From Gemmobacter caeni (GTDB lineage Bacteria; Pseudomonadota; Alphaproteobacteria; Rhodobacterales; Rhodobacteraceae): a DNA stretch of 64,000 bases. A model generated the notes under the pieces. The model saw nothing but the letters and a program-made list of their open reading frames with translations, did no database searches and was not told the origin of the DNA. The translations under genes were made by a program, and so were the position numbers. Position 1 is the stretch's first letter. Each line of letters opens with the position of its first letter. Positions 9,964 to 20,058 of the stretch are shown here, in pieces. Where the stretch lies: NCBI RefSeq assembly GCF_003054195.1, contig NZ_QBKP01000009.1:145590-209589 (forward strand), written 5' to 3'.

Positions 9964-10032
9964 GCATGCGGATCAAGGTTTCCAAGCCGCCGCGAAAGCG
10001 GTAAGTCGGCGCCATCCCAAAGGGAGAGCGAC

Positions 10033-11400
10033 ATGACCACGACGATCCGCCTGCACAACACCCGCACCCGCCAGACCGAAGATCTGGTGCCGCTGATCCC
10101 CGGCAAGGTGCGCATGTATGTCTGTGGGCCGACCGTCTATGACCGTGCCCATATCGGCAATGCCCGGCCCGTGGTGGTGTTCGACACGCTGTTCCGCCTG
10201 CTGCGCCATATCTACGGCGCGGAGCACGTCACATATGTGCGCAACTTCACCGACGTCGATGACAAGATCAACGCCAAGGCCGCCCAGACCGGCCGCCCGA
10301 TCCGCGACATCACGGATGAAACGATCGGCTGGTATCACGCCGATATGGATGCGCTTGGCGCCCTGCGCCCGACGCATGAGCCGCGCGCGACCGAATATAT
10401 CGGCGCGATGATCGCCATGATTTCGGACCTGATCGACCGGGGCCATGCCTATGCCGCCGAGGGTCATGTTCTGTTCGACGTGCGCAGCTATGCCGATTAC
10501 GGCAAGCTCTCGGGTCGGTCAGTCGATGACATGATCGCCGGCGCCCGGGTCGAGGTGGCCCCCTACAAGCGCGATCCGATGGATTTCGTGCTGTGGAAGC
10601 CCTCGGATGATACGCTGCCGGGCTGGGACAGCCCGTGGGGCCGGGGTCGCCCCGGCTGGCATATCGAATGCTCGGCCATGAGCAAGGCGCTTCTGGGCGA
10701 GACCTTTGACATCCACGGCGGCGGCATCGACCTGCAATTCCCGCACCACGAGAATGAAATCGCGCAAAGCTGCTGCGCCAACCATTCCGGCCAGTTCGCG
10801 AATATCTGGATGCATAACGAGATGCTTCAGGTCGAGGGCAAGAAGATGTCGAAATCGCTCGGCAATTTCTTTACCGTCCGCGACCTGCTGGATCAGGGCT
10901 ATCCGGGCGAGGTGATCCGGTTTGTTTATCTCGGCACGCATTACGCGCGGCCGATGGACTGGACGCATGAGAAGGCGACGCAGGCCGAAGGCACGCTGCG
11001 CAAATGGCGGGCGCTGACGAAAGGCGCGCAGCCGGGGCAGGTGGCCGATGCGGTGGTGGCGGCGTTGGCGGGCGATCTGAACACCGCGGGCGCGCTTGCC
11101 GAATTGCACCGTCTGGCGGGTGAGGGCGATGCCGCGGGGCTGCTCGCCTCGGCGCAGCTTCTGGGCCTGCTGTTGCCGGAACTCGGTGGCTGGGACGAGG
11201 CCGGGGTGGATCTTGCGCCTTGGGTGAACCGTCTGGCCGGGCTGCGGGCAGAGGCGATGGAGACCAAGAACTTCGCCCCCGTCGATGCGCTGAAAACCGC
11301 GCTGATGGCGGCGGGGCTGGAGGTGCGGATGTCGAAAGCGGGGGTGGAGCTGCTGCCCGGCCCCGGTTTCGATGTGGGCAAGCTTCCGGTGCTGGAATGA
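10033..11400 (+). CDS. cysS: Cysteinyl-tRNA synthetase
   Basis: Charges tRNA-Cys. The 455-residue class I enzyme shows HIGN at residues 40-43, the zinc-ligand Cys31 in CGPTVYD and KMSKS at 271-275 within [13 protein letters not shown] 10033 follows GGGAGAG. The stop overlaps the start of the cysteine desulfurase by four bases, which ties cysteine charging and cysteine sulfur mobilisation into one transcript. Confidence 0.97.
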   Translation: MTTTIRLHNTRTRQTEDLVPLIPGKVRMYVCGPTVYDRAHIGNARPVVVFDTLFRLLRHIYGAEHVTYVRNFTDVDDKINAKAAQTGRPIRDITDETIGWYHADMDALGALRPTHEPRATEYIGAMIAMISDLIDRGHAYAAEGHVLFDVRSYADYGKLSGRSVDDMIAGARVEVAPYKRDPMDFVLWKPSDDTLPGWDSPWGRGRPGWHIECSAMSKALLGETFDIHGGGIDLQFPHHENEIAQSCCANHSGQFANIWMHNEMLQVEGKKMSKSLGNFFTVRDLLDQGYPGEVIRFVYLGTHYARPMDWTHEKATQAEGTLRKWRALTKGAQPGQVADAVVAALAGDLNTAGALAELHRLAGEGDAAGLLASAQLLGLLLPELGGWDEAGVDLAPWVNRLAGLRAEAMETKNFAPVDALKTALMAAGLEVRMSKAGVELLPGPGFDVGKLPVLE

Positions 11401-12449
11401 AACCGCGCGCCTATCTCGACTGGAACGCGACCACGCCGCTGCGCCCTGAGGCGCGGGCGGCGATGATCGCGGCGATGGATCTGGTGGGCAACCCCTCCTC
11501 CGTCCATGCCGAGGGGCGGGCGGCGAAATCGCTGCTGGAACGCGCGCGCGGGCAGATCGCCGCCGCGCTCGGGGCCGATGGCGCCGACATCGTGTTCACC
11601 TCGGGCGCGACCGAGGCGGCGGCGCTGGCCTGTGCCGGGCGTGACCTGCATTGCGGCGACATTGAACACGAAGCCATCAGCGCCTGGTGCACCCCCGATC
11701 TGGCGGTCGATGCGGCGGGGCAGGTGACAGTGACCGACCCGACGAAAACCGCACTGCAATATGCCAATTCCGAAACCGGCATCGTGCAGGCGCTGCCCGA
11801 GGGGCTGGCGGTCTCCGACCTGACGCAGGCTTTTGGCAAGCTGCCCTTCGCCTTCAACTGGCTGGGCTGCGACATGGGCATCGTCTCGGCCCATAAACAC
11901 GGCGGGCCAAAGGGAATCGGCGCGCTGATCCTGCGGCGCGGGCTGGATGTTCCGGCGCAGCTGAAGGGCGGCGGGCAGGAGATGGGTCGCCGCGCCGGAA
12001 CCGAGAACCTGATCGGCATTGCAGGATTCGCTGCCGCCGCCGAAGCCGCCGCGCGGGATCTTGCGGACGGGGTCTGGGAGCGGGTGGCTGAATTTAGAAA
12101 TATTCTAGAGTCAGCATTGTCAGCCGCAGAGAATGAGACTATTTCTGTCGGGAAAGGAAGTGTTCGACTTCCGAACACCCTGTGCCTCGTCACCCCCGGC
12201 TGGAAGGGCGAGACGCAGGTGATGCAGATGGATCTGGTTGGTTTCGCCGTTTCGGCGGGCTCGGCCTGTTCCTCGGGCAAGGTTCGGGCCAGCCGGGTAC
12301 TGCGCGCCATGGGGTTTGACGAGACCGCCGCCGCCTCGGCGCTGCGCGTGTCGATCGGCCCCGAGACGACGGAAGAAGATGTGTTGCGCTTTGCCGATGC
12401 CTGGACAGCGCAATACCGCAAGGCCCGCAAGCGGGCGCAAGAGGGATAA
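11397..12449 (+). CDS. Cysteine desulfurase, IscS/NifS group
   Basis: PLP enzyme that takes sulfur from cysteine for Fe-S cluster assembly. The 350-residue class V aminotransferase has the PLP lysine K167 in [10 protein letters not shown] and the catalytic Cys291 in GSACSSGK, the latter typical of the IscS-like group I rather than SufS. ATG 11397 overlaps the cysS stop. A patch of about 90 bases (12088-12180) uses A/T-rich, rare codons unlike the rest of the gene. In related genomes this gene normally follows iscR; here it follows cysS. Confidence 0.92.
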   Translation: MKPRAYLDWNATTPLRPEARAAMIAAMDLVGNPSSVHAEGRAAKSLLERARGQIAAALGADGADIVFTSGATEAAALACAGRDLHCGDIEHEAISAWCTPDLAVDAAGQVTVTDPTKTALQYANSETGIVQALPEGLAVSDLTQAFGKLPFAFNWLGCDMGIVSAHKHGGPKGIGALILRRGLDVPAQLKGGGQEMGRRAGTENLIGIAGFAAAAEAAARDLADGVWERVAEFRNILESALSAAENETISVGKGSVRLPNTLCLVTPGWKGETQVMQMDLVGFAVSAGSACSSGKVRASRVLRAMGFDETAAASALRVSIGPETTEEDVLRFADAWTAQYRKARKRAQEG

Positions 12450-12453
12450 GGCC

Positions 12454-13974
12454 ATGACGGCACTGGAAACCGAAGACCAGATCGAAGTGCGCGACGGCGT
12501 CGACCGCGAGACGATCGAAACCGTGCAGGCCATGGCCGGCAAATACAAATACGGCTGGGAAACCAGCATCGAGACTGAATATGCGCCGAAGGGGCTGAAC
12601 GAGGATATCGTGCGCCTCATCAGCGAAAAGAACGGCGAACCGGAATGGATGCTGGAATGGCGTCTGGCCGCTTATCGCCGCTGGCTCCAGATGGAAGAAC
12701 CTCGCTGGGCCATGCTGAACTACCCGGAAATCGACTATCAGGATCAGTATTACTACGCCAAGCCGAAGAGCATGGCGGTGAAACCGAAGTCTCTGGATGA
12801 GGTCGATCCGAAGCTGCTGGCGACCTATGAGAAGCTGGGGATTCCGTTGAAGGAACAGATGCTTCTGGCCGGTGTTGAAGGTGCCGACGAGCCGCGCAAG
12901 GTCGCGGTGGACGCGGTGTTTGACAGCGTTTCCGTGGGCACGACCTTCAAGGAAGAGCTGAAGAAGGCGGGCGTCATCTTCTGCTCGATCTCTGAAGCGA
13001 TCCGCGAATACCCGGAACTGGTGAAGAAATACCTTGGCACGGTGGTGCCGCAGTCGGATAACTTCTTTGCCACGCTGAACTGTGCCGTCTTCTCGGACGG
13101 GTCGTTTGTCTACATCCCCGAGGGCGTGCGCTGCCCGATGGAACTGTCGACCTATTTCCGCATCAACGCGGAAAACACCGGGCAATTCGAACGCACGCTG
13201 ATCATCGCCGACAAGGGCGCCTATGTCAGCTATCTGGAAGGCTGCACCGCCCCGAAGCGCGATACCCACCAGCTTCATGCTGCGGTGGTGGAGATTGTGG
13301 TGCTGGACGATGCCGAGGTGAAATATTCCACCGTCCAGAACTGGTATCCGGGTGACGAGGAAGGCCGGGGTGGCATCTACAACTTCGTGACCAAACGCGC
13401 CGATTGCCGGGGTGCACGCTCCAAGGTGATGTGGACGCAGGTGGAAACCGGCAGCGCGATCACCTGGAAATACCCGTCCTGCATCCTGCGCGGCGATGAC
13501 AGCCAGGGCGAGTTCTACTCCATCGCCATCGCCAACAATGCCCAGCAGGCCGATACCGGCACCAAGATGGTGCATCTGGGCAAGAACACCAAATCCCGCA
13601 TCGTGTCGAAGGGGATTTCGGCGGGGCGCGCGCAGAATACTTACCGCGGACTGGTAAGTATGCACCCGAAGGCATTGAATTCGCGGAACTATACGCAATG
13701 CGACAGCCTGCTGATCGGGGATAAATGTGGTGCGCATACCGTGCCCTATATCGAGGTGAAGAATAATTCCTCGCGGGTGGAGCATGAGGCGACCACCTCG
13801 AAGGTTGATGACGACCAGCTCTTCTACTGCCGTTCACGCGGGATGGACGAAGAGGAGGCCGTGGCGCTGGTGGTGAACGGCTTCTGCAAGGAAGTGCTGC
13901 AAGCGCTGCCGATGGAATTCGCCATGGAGGCGCAAAGCCTCGTGGCGATCTCACTGGAAGGCTCGGTCGGATGA
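12454..13974 (+). CDS. sufB: Fe-S cluster assembly scaffold SufB
   Basis: Scaffold subunit of the SufBC2D complex where Fe-S clusters are built. The 506-residue protein matches the long SufB form, with [10 protein letters not shown] near the start and the SufB/SufD core beta-helix region including [19 protein letters not shown] and QCDSLLIGD with its Cys. ATG 12454 is four bases after the desulfurase stop. A UPF0145 gene overlaps its 3' end. Confidence 0.97.
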   Translation: MTALETEDQIEVRDGVDRETIETVQAMAGKYKYGWETSIETEYAPKGLNEDIVRLISEKNGEPEWMLEWRLAAYRRWLQMEEPRWAMLNYPEIDYQDQYYYAKPKSMAVKPKSLDEVDPKLLATYEKLGIPLKEQMLLAGVEGADEPRKVAVDAVFDSVSVGTTFKEELKKAGVIFCSISEAIREYPELVKKYLGTVVPQSDNFFATLNCAVFSDGSFVYIPEGVRCPMELSTYFRINAENTGQFERTLIIADKGAYVSYLEGCTAPKRDTHQLHAAVVEIVVLDDAEVKYSTVQNWYPGDEEGRGGIYNFVTKRADCRGARSKVMWTQVETGSAITWKYPSCILRGDDSQGEFYSIAIANNAQQADTGTKMVHLGKNTKSRIVSKGISAGRAQNTYRGLVSMHPKALNSRNYTQCDSLLIGDKCGAHTVPYIEVKNNSSRVEHEATTSKVDDDQLFYCRSRGMDEEEAVALVVNGFCKEVLQALPMEFAMEAQSLVAISLEGSVG

Positions 13975-14285
13975 TCGTCACGACGACCCCAACCATCGAA
14001 GGCCACCGCATCACCGCCTATCACGGGCTGGTGGTCGGCGAGGTCATCATGGGCGCCAATATCGTGCGTGATCTCTTTGCCTCGATCACCGATGTGATTG
14101 GCGGACGCTCGGGCGCCTATGAAAGCAAGCTGGCCGATGCCCGCGAAGAGGCCACGAAAGAATTGAAAGACCGCGCCCGTGCAATGGGCGCCAATGCCGT
14201 TGTCGGCGTGGATCTGGACTACGAAGTGGTCGGGAATTCCATGCTCATGGTGTCGATCTCGGGCACCGCCGTGACTGTCGACTGA
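13971..14285 (+). CDS. YbjQ/UPF0145 family protein
   Basis: A 104-residue protein of the YbjQ (DUF74) family, known from structures as pentameric rings; function is not established. Family marks are the N-terminal [18 protein letters not shown] and [13 protein letters not shown]. It overlaps the sufB stop by four bases and ends 8 bases before sufC, so it is embedded in the suf operon. A role in cluster assembly or metal handling is inference from position only. Confidence 0.88.
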   Translation: MIVTTTPTIEGHRITAYHGLVVGEVIMGANIVRDLFASITDVIGGRSGAYESKLADAREEATKELKDRARAMGANAVVGVDLDYEVVGNSMLMVSISGTAVTVD

Positions 14286-14293
14286 GGAAAATC

Positions 14294-15049
14294 ATGCTGG
14301 AAATCAACAATCTGCACGTCAAACTTGAAGAGGATGACAAGGTTATCCTCAAGGGCGTGAACCTCAGGGTCGAGGCGGGCAAGGTCCACGCGATCATGGG
14401 TCCGAACGGCTCGGGCAAATCGACGCTGAGCTATGTGCTCTCGGGCCGCGACGGCTATGAGGTCACCGACGGCTCCGCCACGCTGGACGGGGTGGAACTG
14501 CTGGAGATGGAGCCCGAAGAACGCGCCGCCGCCGGCCTGTTCCTTGCCTTCCAGTATCCGGTGGAAATTCCGGGCGTTGGCAACATGACCTTCCTGCGCA
14601 CCGCTGTGAACGCGCAGCGCAAGTCGCGCGGGCAAGAGGAAATGAGCGCGGGCGAGTTTCTGAAAGTCGTGCGCGAAAAGGCCAAGGCACTGAAGATCGA
14701 CGCCGAGATGATGAAGCGCCCGGTCAACGTGGGCTTCTCTGGCGGTGAGAAGAAGCGGAACGAGATCCTCCAGATGGCCATGCTGGAGCCCAAGATGTGC
14801 ATTCTGGACGAGACTGACTCCGGTCTCGACGTCGATGCGATGAAACTGGTGGCCGACGGTGTGAACGCGCTGCGCAGCGAAGGCCGTGCATTCCTTGTTA
14901 TCACGCATTATCAACGGCTTCTTGACCATATCAAACCTGACGTCGTGCACATCATGGCGGATGGCCGCATCGTGAAGACAGGCGGGCCGGAACTGGCCCT
15001 GGAAGTCGAGAACAACGGTTACGCCGACATTCTGGCCGAGGTGCTGTGA
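14294..15049 (+). CDS. sufC: SufC ATPase of the SUF complex
   Basis: ABC-type ATPase that drives the SufBCD scaffold. The 251-residue protein shows Walker A GPNGSGKST, signature FSGGEKKR and Walker B LDETDSGLD with the following H-loop TH. There are no membrane segments. The ribosome binding site is GAGGAAA. Its TGA overlaps the sufD ATG. Confidence 0.97.
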   Translation: MLEINNLHVKLEEDDKVILKGVNLRVEAGKVHAIMGPNGSGKSTLSYVLSGRDGYEVTDGSATLDGVELLEMEPEERAAAGLFLAFQYPVEIPGVGNMTFLRTAVNAQRKSRGQEEMSAGEFLKVVREKAKALKIDAEMMKRPVNVGFSGGEKKRNEILQMAMLEPKMCILDETDSGLDVDAMKLVADGVNALRSEGRAFLVITHYQRLLDHIKPDVVHIMADGRIVKTGGPELALEVENNGYADILAEVL

Positions 15050-16326
15050 TGGCGGTCGCAGAGGCGAAACGCGACGCGGCGGAGGCGCGGCTTTCCGCGC
15101 TGGCGCTGCCGCAGGGCGGATGGGCCGGGGCCGCGCGGGCCGAAGCGCTGGCGCGGCTGCGCGCCATGGGCCTGCCCGGTAGGCGGGATGAGTACTGGCG
15201 TTATACCGATCCGTCGTCGCTGGTGCAGGCAGACGCGCCCAAGGCTTCGTTGTTCGACCCGAAGGACGAGCCGATGGCCTTTACCGGGTTCGACCGGGTG
15301 AAGGTTGTCTTTGTTGACGGTGTCTTCGATCCGGCGCAATCCGACGATCTGGAAGCGGCTGGGGTTGAACTGCTCAGCCGCCAGACGGCGGATATCCACT
15401 GGGCGCAGTCGCTGTATGGTGTGCTGGAGGCACGGGGTCAGACCCCGGTGCAACGCCCGCTGGCAGCGCTGAATTCCGCTGCGGCTACAGAAGGCGTTCT
15501 GATCCGCGTTACCGGCAGGGCCGTCAAGCCTGTTTCCCTGATTTATCTGCATAAATCAGAAACTTCCGATGCGATGCTTCATCATTGTGTGAAGCTGGAG
15601 GAAGGCGCCGAGCTGACTCTGCTGGAAAACGGCCCGGCCGCCGCGCGCTTTAACAAAGTGCTGGAAGTTGAGGTCGCCGATGGCGCCCGTTTCCACCATA
15701 TCCGTACCCAGGGCCGTGATCACGAACGGCGCGCCGTGACGCATATCTTTGCCCGTCTGGGTCGGGAATCGCTGTTCAAGAGTTTCACGCTGACCGCCAA
15801 TGGCGTGCTGACGCGCAACGAGGCGGTGATCGAACTGACCGGCGATGATGCGGTGGCGCATGTGGCGGGGGCCGCGGTCGGCGATGGCGACTTCCACCAT
15901 GACGACACGGTGTTCGTGACTCATGCGGCAGAACGCTGTGAAAGCCGTCAGGTGTTCAAGAAGGTGCTGAAGAATGGCGCCGTCGGCGTGTTCCAGGGCA
16001 AGATCCTTGTGAAGCCCGGCGCGCAAAAGACGGACGGATATCAGATTTCCCAAAGTCTGCTGCTGGATGACCATTCGCAGTTCCTTGCCAAGCCCGAGCT
16101 GGAAATCTACGCCGATGACGTGAAATGCTCGCACGGGTCCACCTCGGGCGCGATTGACGAGACGGCGCTTTACTACCTGCGCTCGCGCGGGGTCCCGCTG
16201 CGTCAGGCACAATCGCTTCTGGTGCTGGCCTTCCTCGCGGAAGCCATTCAGGAGATCGAGGACGAAGGACTGGCCGAAGATATTCGTGCCCGTCTGGAAA
16301 GCTGGCTGGCGCGGCACGGGCAGTAA
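15049..16326 (+). CDS. sufD: Fe-S cluster assembly protein SufD
   Basis: Partner of SufB in the SufBC2D scaffold, needed for iron entry. The 425-residue protein has the C-terminal SufBD region: GVFQGKILVKPGAQKTDGY and KCSHGSTSGAID with the His used by the family, and LRSRGVP. ATG 15049 overlaps the sufC stop; a GTG three bases earlier would also work. It has the lower N-terminal conservation usual for SufD. Confidence 0.96.
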   Translation: MAVAEAKRDAAEARLSALALPQGGWAGAARAEALARLRAMGLPGRRDEYWRYTDPSSLVQADAPKASLFDPKDEPMAFTGFDRVKVVFVDGVFDPAQSDDLEAAGVELLSRQTADIHWAQSLYGVLEARGQTPVQRPLAALNSAAATEGVLIRVTGRAVKPVSLIYLHKSETSDAMLHHCVKLEEGAELTLLENGPAAARFNKVLEVEVADGARFHHIRTQGRDHERRAVTHIFARLGRESLFKSFTLTANGVLTRNEAVIELTGDDAVAHVAGAAVGDGDFHHDDTVFVTHAAERCESRQVFKKVLKNGAVGVFQGKILVKPGAQKTDGYQISQSLLLDDHSQFLAKPELEIYADDVKCSHGSTSGAIDETALYYLRSRGVPLRQAQSLLVLAFLAEAIQEIEDEGLAEDIRARLESWLARHGQ

Positions 16327-16327
16327 G

Positions 16328-16810
16328 ATGGCGGTCACCTCGGATATCGTCGAAAGCTGGCGGCGCCCCCGCACGGTGCTGCGCCGTCATCTGGAACGCG
16401 GCGTGTCCGAGCCTTTCGCCTTCAGCCTGCTGTTCGTCTTTCTGCTGATCGCCTTCATCGCGCAATATCCGGTTGCGGCGCGCGAAACCGTAATGAACCC
16501 GGACAAGCCGCTGTCGGCGCAATTGCTGGCTGTGGGGCTGGGGCTGCTGGCGACGATCCCGGTGTTTTACCTGCTGGCGGCAGCGAGCCGTCTGGTGGGG
16601 CGTCTGAGCGGCGGGCGCGGCAGCTGGTATGGCGCACGGCTGGCGCTGTTCTGGGCGCTGGTCACTGTCACGCCGCTGGTGCTGCTGGTGGGGCTGGTCG
16701 CCGGAATGATCGGGCCGGGTCCGCAACTGACCGCCACCGGGCTGGTGGCTTTCGCCGGTTTTCTGTTCCAGTGGATCATGGGACTGAGCGTGGTGGAACA
16801 AGGGGCATGA
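16328..16810 (+). CDS. YIP1-family small membrane protein in the suf operon
   Basis: A 160-residue integral membrane protein with about four hydrophobic segments (roughly residues 28-48, 64-86, 102-125 and 135-155) and a basic N-terminus. It resembles the YIP1 (PF04893) group. It starts one base after the sufD stop and its own stop overlaps the sufS start, so it is co-translated with the SUF genes. Its task there is unknown; membrane tethering of the machinery or metal/redox transport are only possibilities. Confidence 0.78.
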   Translation: MAVTSDIVESWRRPRTVLRRHLERGVSEPFAFSLLFVFLLIAFIAQYPVAARETVMNPDKPLSAQLLAVGLGLLATIPVFYLLAAASRLVGRLSGGRGSWYGARLALFWALVTVTPLVLLVGLVAGMIGPGPQLTATGLVAFAGFLFQWIMGLSVVEQGA

Positions 16811-18033
16811 GCATGTTCGATGTGGCGAAGGTGCGCGCGGATTTCCCGATCCTCGGGCGCGAGGTGAACGGCAAGCCGCTGGTCTATCTGGACAACGGCG
16901 CTTCCGCGCAGAAGCCGCAATGCGTGATCGACGCGGTGACGCGGGCCTATTCCATGGAATATGCCAATGTTCACCGTGGCTTGCATTACCTTTCGAACCT
17001 TGCGACTGAAAAGTACGAAGCCGTGCGCGGTACCATCGCCCGCTTTCTGAACGCGGGAGACGAAGAGGAAATCGTCTTCGCCTCCGGCACGACCGAGGCA
17101 ATCAATCTCGTTTCCTACGCCTGGGCTGCGCCACGGCTCCAGCCCGGTGACGAGATCGTGCTGTCCATCATGGAGCATCACGCCAATATCGTGCCCTGGC
17201 ATTTCCTGCGGGAACGGCAGGGCGTGGTGCTCAAATGGGTGGAATGTGACGCCAACGGCGATCTGGACCCGCAGGCGGTGATCGACGCCATCGGCCCTCG
17301 CACCCGTCTGGTGGCGGTGACGCAGATGTCTAATGTGCTGGGCACTGTGGTTGATGTGGCCGCGATCTGCCGGGGCGCGCGCGAGAAGGGCGTGCCGGTG
17401 CTGGTCGATGGCAGTCAGGGCGCGGTGCATATGCCGGTCGATGTGCAGGCGATGGGCTGTGATTTCTATGCCATCACCGGGCACAAGCTCTATGGCCCGT
17501 CCGGCTCCGGCGCGATCTATATCCGGCGCGAGCGTCTGGCTGAGATGCGCCCCTTCCTCGGCGGCGGTGACATGATCCGCGAAGTGACACGCGATGCGGT
17601 AACCTATGCCGACCCGCCGATGAAATTCGAGGCAGGCACGCCCGGTATCGTGCAGCAGATCGGGCTGGGCGTGGCGCTGGATTACCTGATGACGCTGGGG
17701 ATGGAGAATGTCGCTGCGCACGAACGCCGGTTGCGCGATTATGCGCGGTCGCGGCTCGCCGGTCTCAACTGGCTGAACGTGCAGGGGAATTCAGCGGGGA
17801 AGGGCGCGATCTTCTCCTTCACGCTGCAAGGCCCGGCCCATGCGCATGACATCTCGACCGTGCTGGACAAGAAGGGTGTTGCCGTGCGTGCCGGTACCCA
17901 TTGCGCCATGCCGCTCCTGGAGCATATGGGCGTGGGCGCCACCTGCCGCGCCTCATTCGCGCTTTACAACACCGAGGCAGAGGTCGACCGGCTGGTCGAG
18001 GCGCTGGAACTCTGCCACGAACTTTTCGCCTGA
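16807..18033 (+). CDS. sufS: Cysteine desulfurase SufS
   Basis: Group II cysteine desulfurase supplying sulfur to SufBCD. The 408-residue protein has the PLP lysine K227 in TGHKLYGPSG and the catalytic Cys366 in RAGTHCAMP, within the short SufS-type loop. It starts at ATG 16807 overlapping the YIP1 stop; an ATG two codons later is also possible. The usual next genes, sufT (DUF59) and sufA, are absent; tRNA-Arg and an accessory island follow instead. Confidence 0.96.
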   Translation: MSMFDVAKVRADFPILGREVNGKPLVYLDNGASAQKPQCVIDAVTRAYSMEYANVHRGLHYLSNLATEKYEAVRGTIARFLNAGDEEEIVFASGTTEAINLVSYAWAAPRLQPGDEIVLSIMEHHANIVPWHFLRERQGVVLKWVECDANGDLDPQAVIDAIGPRTRLVAVTQMSNVLGTVVDVAAICRGAREKGVPVLVDGSQGAVHMPVDVQAMGCDFYAITGHKLYGPSGSGAIYIRRERLAEMRPFLGGGDMIREVTRDAVTYADPPMKFEAGTPGIVQQIGLGVALDYLMTLGMENVAAHERRLRDYARSRLAGLNWLNVQGNSAGKGAIFSFTLQGPAHAHDISTVLDKKGVAVRAGTHCAMPLLEHMGVGATCRASFALYNTEAEVDRLVEALELCHELFA

Positions 18034-18078
18034 TTCCGTGTTGCGCGCCCCTGCGGCTTGGTCTATTCAGGCCGCAAC

Positions 18079-18155
18079 GCACCCATAGCTCAGCTGGATA
18101 GAGCGTTGCCCTCCGAAGGCAAAGGTCGCACGTTCGAATCGTGCTGGGTGCGCCA
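18079..18155 (+). tRNA. tRNA-Arg (anticodon CCG)
   Basis: A 77-nt cloverleaf with encoded CCA: acceptor GCACCCA pairs with TGGGTGC, the T arm holds GTTCGAATC, and stem TTGCC/GGCAA frames loop CTCCGAA, so the anticodon is CCG. It reads CGG. It lies 45 bases after sufS and marks the left border of an accessory region, a frequent role for tRNA 3' ends. Confidence 0.96.
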
Positions 18156-18831
18156 TTATCTGTAAATTCCAAGACGTTATGCTGGTCGGTTTTTCAGGCC
18201 TGGCGCCTGTAAGCCAGCTTTGGGTCAGGCATGCCATTCAGCCACACCAGCGCATATTGGCTGCAAGGCTCAGTTGCCTCGTTCGGAAGACTTGCGAGCT
18301 CTGCGAGCAATGCCAGACGAAACGGAAGAGGGGTCCTGTTCGCAAATCGGATCAAGGTCCGAAGCAAGAGCTTGCTGTGCTCGTCGCTGAAACTCCCCGA
18401 GGTTCTCCCTGAAAACCGGACAGTGACGGAAGCCGCGATCTGATCTCTGCTGGTCGCCAGGAGGGATGAGGGAGAACATATCGAAACGCCGGAAACATGA
18501 AGCGGACTCAGCCACTATCATCTATTGATATCCTGAGAATCGTGCGATCCTTAGCGTGTCTTTCATGCAGATTTTCTGGCTGCCGCAGCAGATTTCGCGC
18601 CGCCTTTCGTCACACCCTTAACGTGGCGAGGAACGGTCGGACGGCAGTCAATAGGCCCAGCGGCCGGACGTAGAGCCAAGGGTCCGCCGCATGTCAGCCG
18701 GACAGCGTCCTGAGCGAAAAAGCTGGCTTACCGGATAGGCGAAAAAAGCCATCATGTTTCGTCGTTCGTTCTTGATTAAGGTGACTTATATAGACATTGT
18801 GTCAGAAAAATTCCCAGAGGTGCATCGGCAC
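18156..18831. other. Non-coding left edge of the accessory island
   Basis: About 675 bases without a gene I can support. No integrase or tRNA-end repeat is visible. On the minus strand a frame is open from about 18800 to a stop at 18563 and ends in a basic tail (KGGAKSAAAARKSA), but it lacks a plausible start and may be the remnant of a truncated gene. The right part holds the leader of the methyltransferase gene, with an A/T-rich TATATAG at about 18787 that could be a -10 element. Confidence 0.5.
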
Positions 18832-20058
18832 ATGCAGGCTGACTTTTCCACACTTCTGGCACAAGCCGGATACTCTGTGCCCGAGGCCGCGCGCGTGCTT
18901 GGCTATTCAGAAGGCCACATCTATCGCTGGAAACGCGGTGAGGAGATCCCCCGCGACAGCGTGATCCGTCTTCTGAACATGGAGATCGAGCGGCGGCGCG
19001 ATGCAGGCGATGCGGAAAAGACCTTTACGTTCATCGACCTGTTCGCGGGGATAGGCGGCCTGCGGCGGGCAATGGAGAGCGCGGGTGGGCGCTGCATCTT
19101 CACCTCTGAATGGGACAAATACGCCCAGCAGACCTATATGGCGAACTTTCCTGACAACCGGCTTCCGGTGGGCGACATCCGGGAGGTAGACGCCGAAGAC
19201 ATCCCCGCGCATGACGTGTTGGTTGCGGGCTTTCCCTGCCAGCCCTTCTCGATCGCCGGGGTGTCCAAGAAGAACGCACTCGGCCGCGCGCATGGCTTTG
19301 ACGATGAGACCCAGGGAACGCTGTTCTTCGATGTGCTGCGCATCCTCATGCACCACCGTCCTGCGGCCTTCATGCTGGAGAACGTCAAGAATCTGAAAAG
19401 CCACGATAAGGGCCGCACCTTCGAGGTGATCCGCCGCAAGCTGACCGAGGAACTCGGTTACACACTGGAGACCCGGATCATTGATGCCGGGCATTTCGTG
19501 CCGCAACATCGCGAACGGATTGTGATGGTCGGCTTCCGTGAAGCGACCGGGTTCAGCTTCGATGACGTGCATCTTCCGACTTACGGGACCAGGCGGATGC
19601 GCCATGTTCTGCACCCTGAAAATGGCACGGAGCAGCCCGAGGGGCATTTCACCGTTGGGCCGGATGCTGTGGTCAGCGATAAATACACCCTGACCGACAA
19701 ACTTTGGGCCTATCTGCAAGGCTATGCTGCAAAGCATAAGGCCAAGGGGAATGGGTTCGGCTTTGGCATGGTCGATGGTGACAGTATCTCGCGCACGTTG
19801 TCGGCCCGCTATTACAAAGACGGTTCCGAGATTCTGATCAGTCGGGGCGAAGGCAACAATCCGCGACGCCTCACGCCTCGTGAATGTGCGCGGCTGATGG
19901 GCTACCCCGATGACTTCCGGATTCCGGTGTCTGACACTCAGGCCTACAAGCAATTCGGCAACTCGGTGGCCGTGCCTGTATTTGCCGAGGTGGCAAAAGT
20001 CATGGCACCACATATCCTCGCACTGACGAGAGCTGAACCGCTTAAGAAAGTTGGCTGA
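18832..20058 (+). CDS. DNA (cytosine-5) methyltransferase, EcoRII/Dcm type
   Basis: Methylates cytosine, probably the inner C of CCWGG by analogy with M.EcoRII and Dcm. From ATG 18832 it has 408 residues: an N-terminal helix-turn-helix (about 14-50, PEAARVLGYSEGHIYRWKRG) as in M.EcoRII, which represses its own gene, then motif I DLFAGIGG (69-76), catalytic Cys136 in GFPCQPFS, ENV (183-185), the QHRER motif and C-terminal FGNSV. ATG 18832 follows CAGAGG; the frame is open for 26 more codons upstream, but without this match. Overlaps vsr by 8 bases. The specificity is inference. Confidence 0.93.
   Translation: MQADFSTLLAQAGYSVPEAARVLGYSEGHIYRWKRGEEIPRDSVIRLLNMEIERRRDAGDAEKTFTFIDLFAGIGGLRRAMESAGGRCIFTSEWDKYAQQTYMANFPDNRLPVGDIREVDAEDIPAHDVLVAGFPCQPFSIAGVSKKNALGRAHGFDDETQGTLFFDVLRILMHHRPAAFMLENVKNLKSHDKGRTFEVIRRKLTEELGYTLETRIIDAGHFVPQHRERIVMVGFREATGFSFDDVHLPTYGTRRMRHVLHPENGTEQPEGHFTVGPDAVVSDKYTLTDKLWAYLQGYAAKHKAKGNGFGFGMVDGDSISRTLSARYYKDGSEILISRGEGNNPRRLTPRECARLMGYPDDFRIPVSDTQAYKQFGNSVAVPVFAEVAKVMAPHILALTRAEPLKKVG

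Noticed and set aside
12190..13785. Long minus-strand open frame opposite sufB
   Set aside because: Antisense of a strongly conserved gene; no ribosome binding site, no domain.
15956..17721. Arg/Pro/Ser-rich minus-strand frames opposite sufD, YIP1 and sufS
   Set aside because: Low-complexity shadows of real genes in overlapping frames.
18563..18803. Minus-strand frame ending KGGAKSAAAARKSA before the methyltransferase gene
   Set aside because: No ATG, GTG or TTG start with a ribosome binding site, and only about 80 codons; kept as a possible remnant in the intergenic entry.
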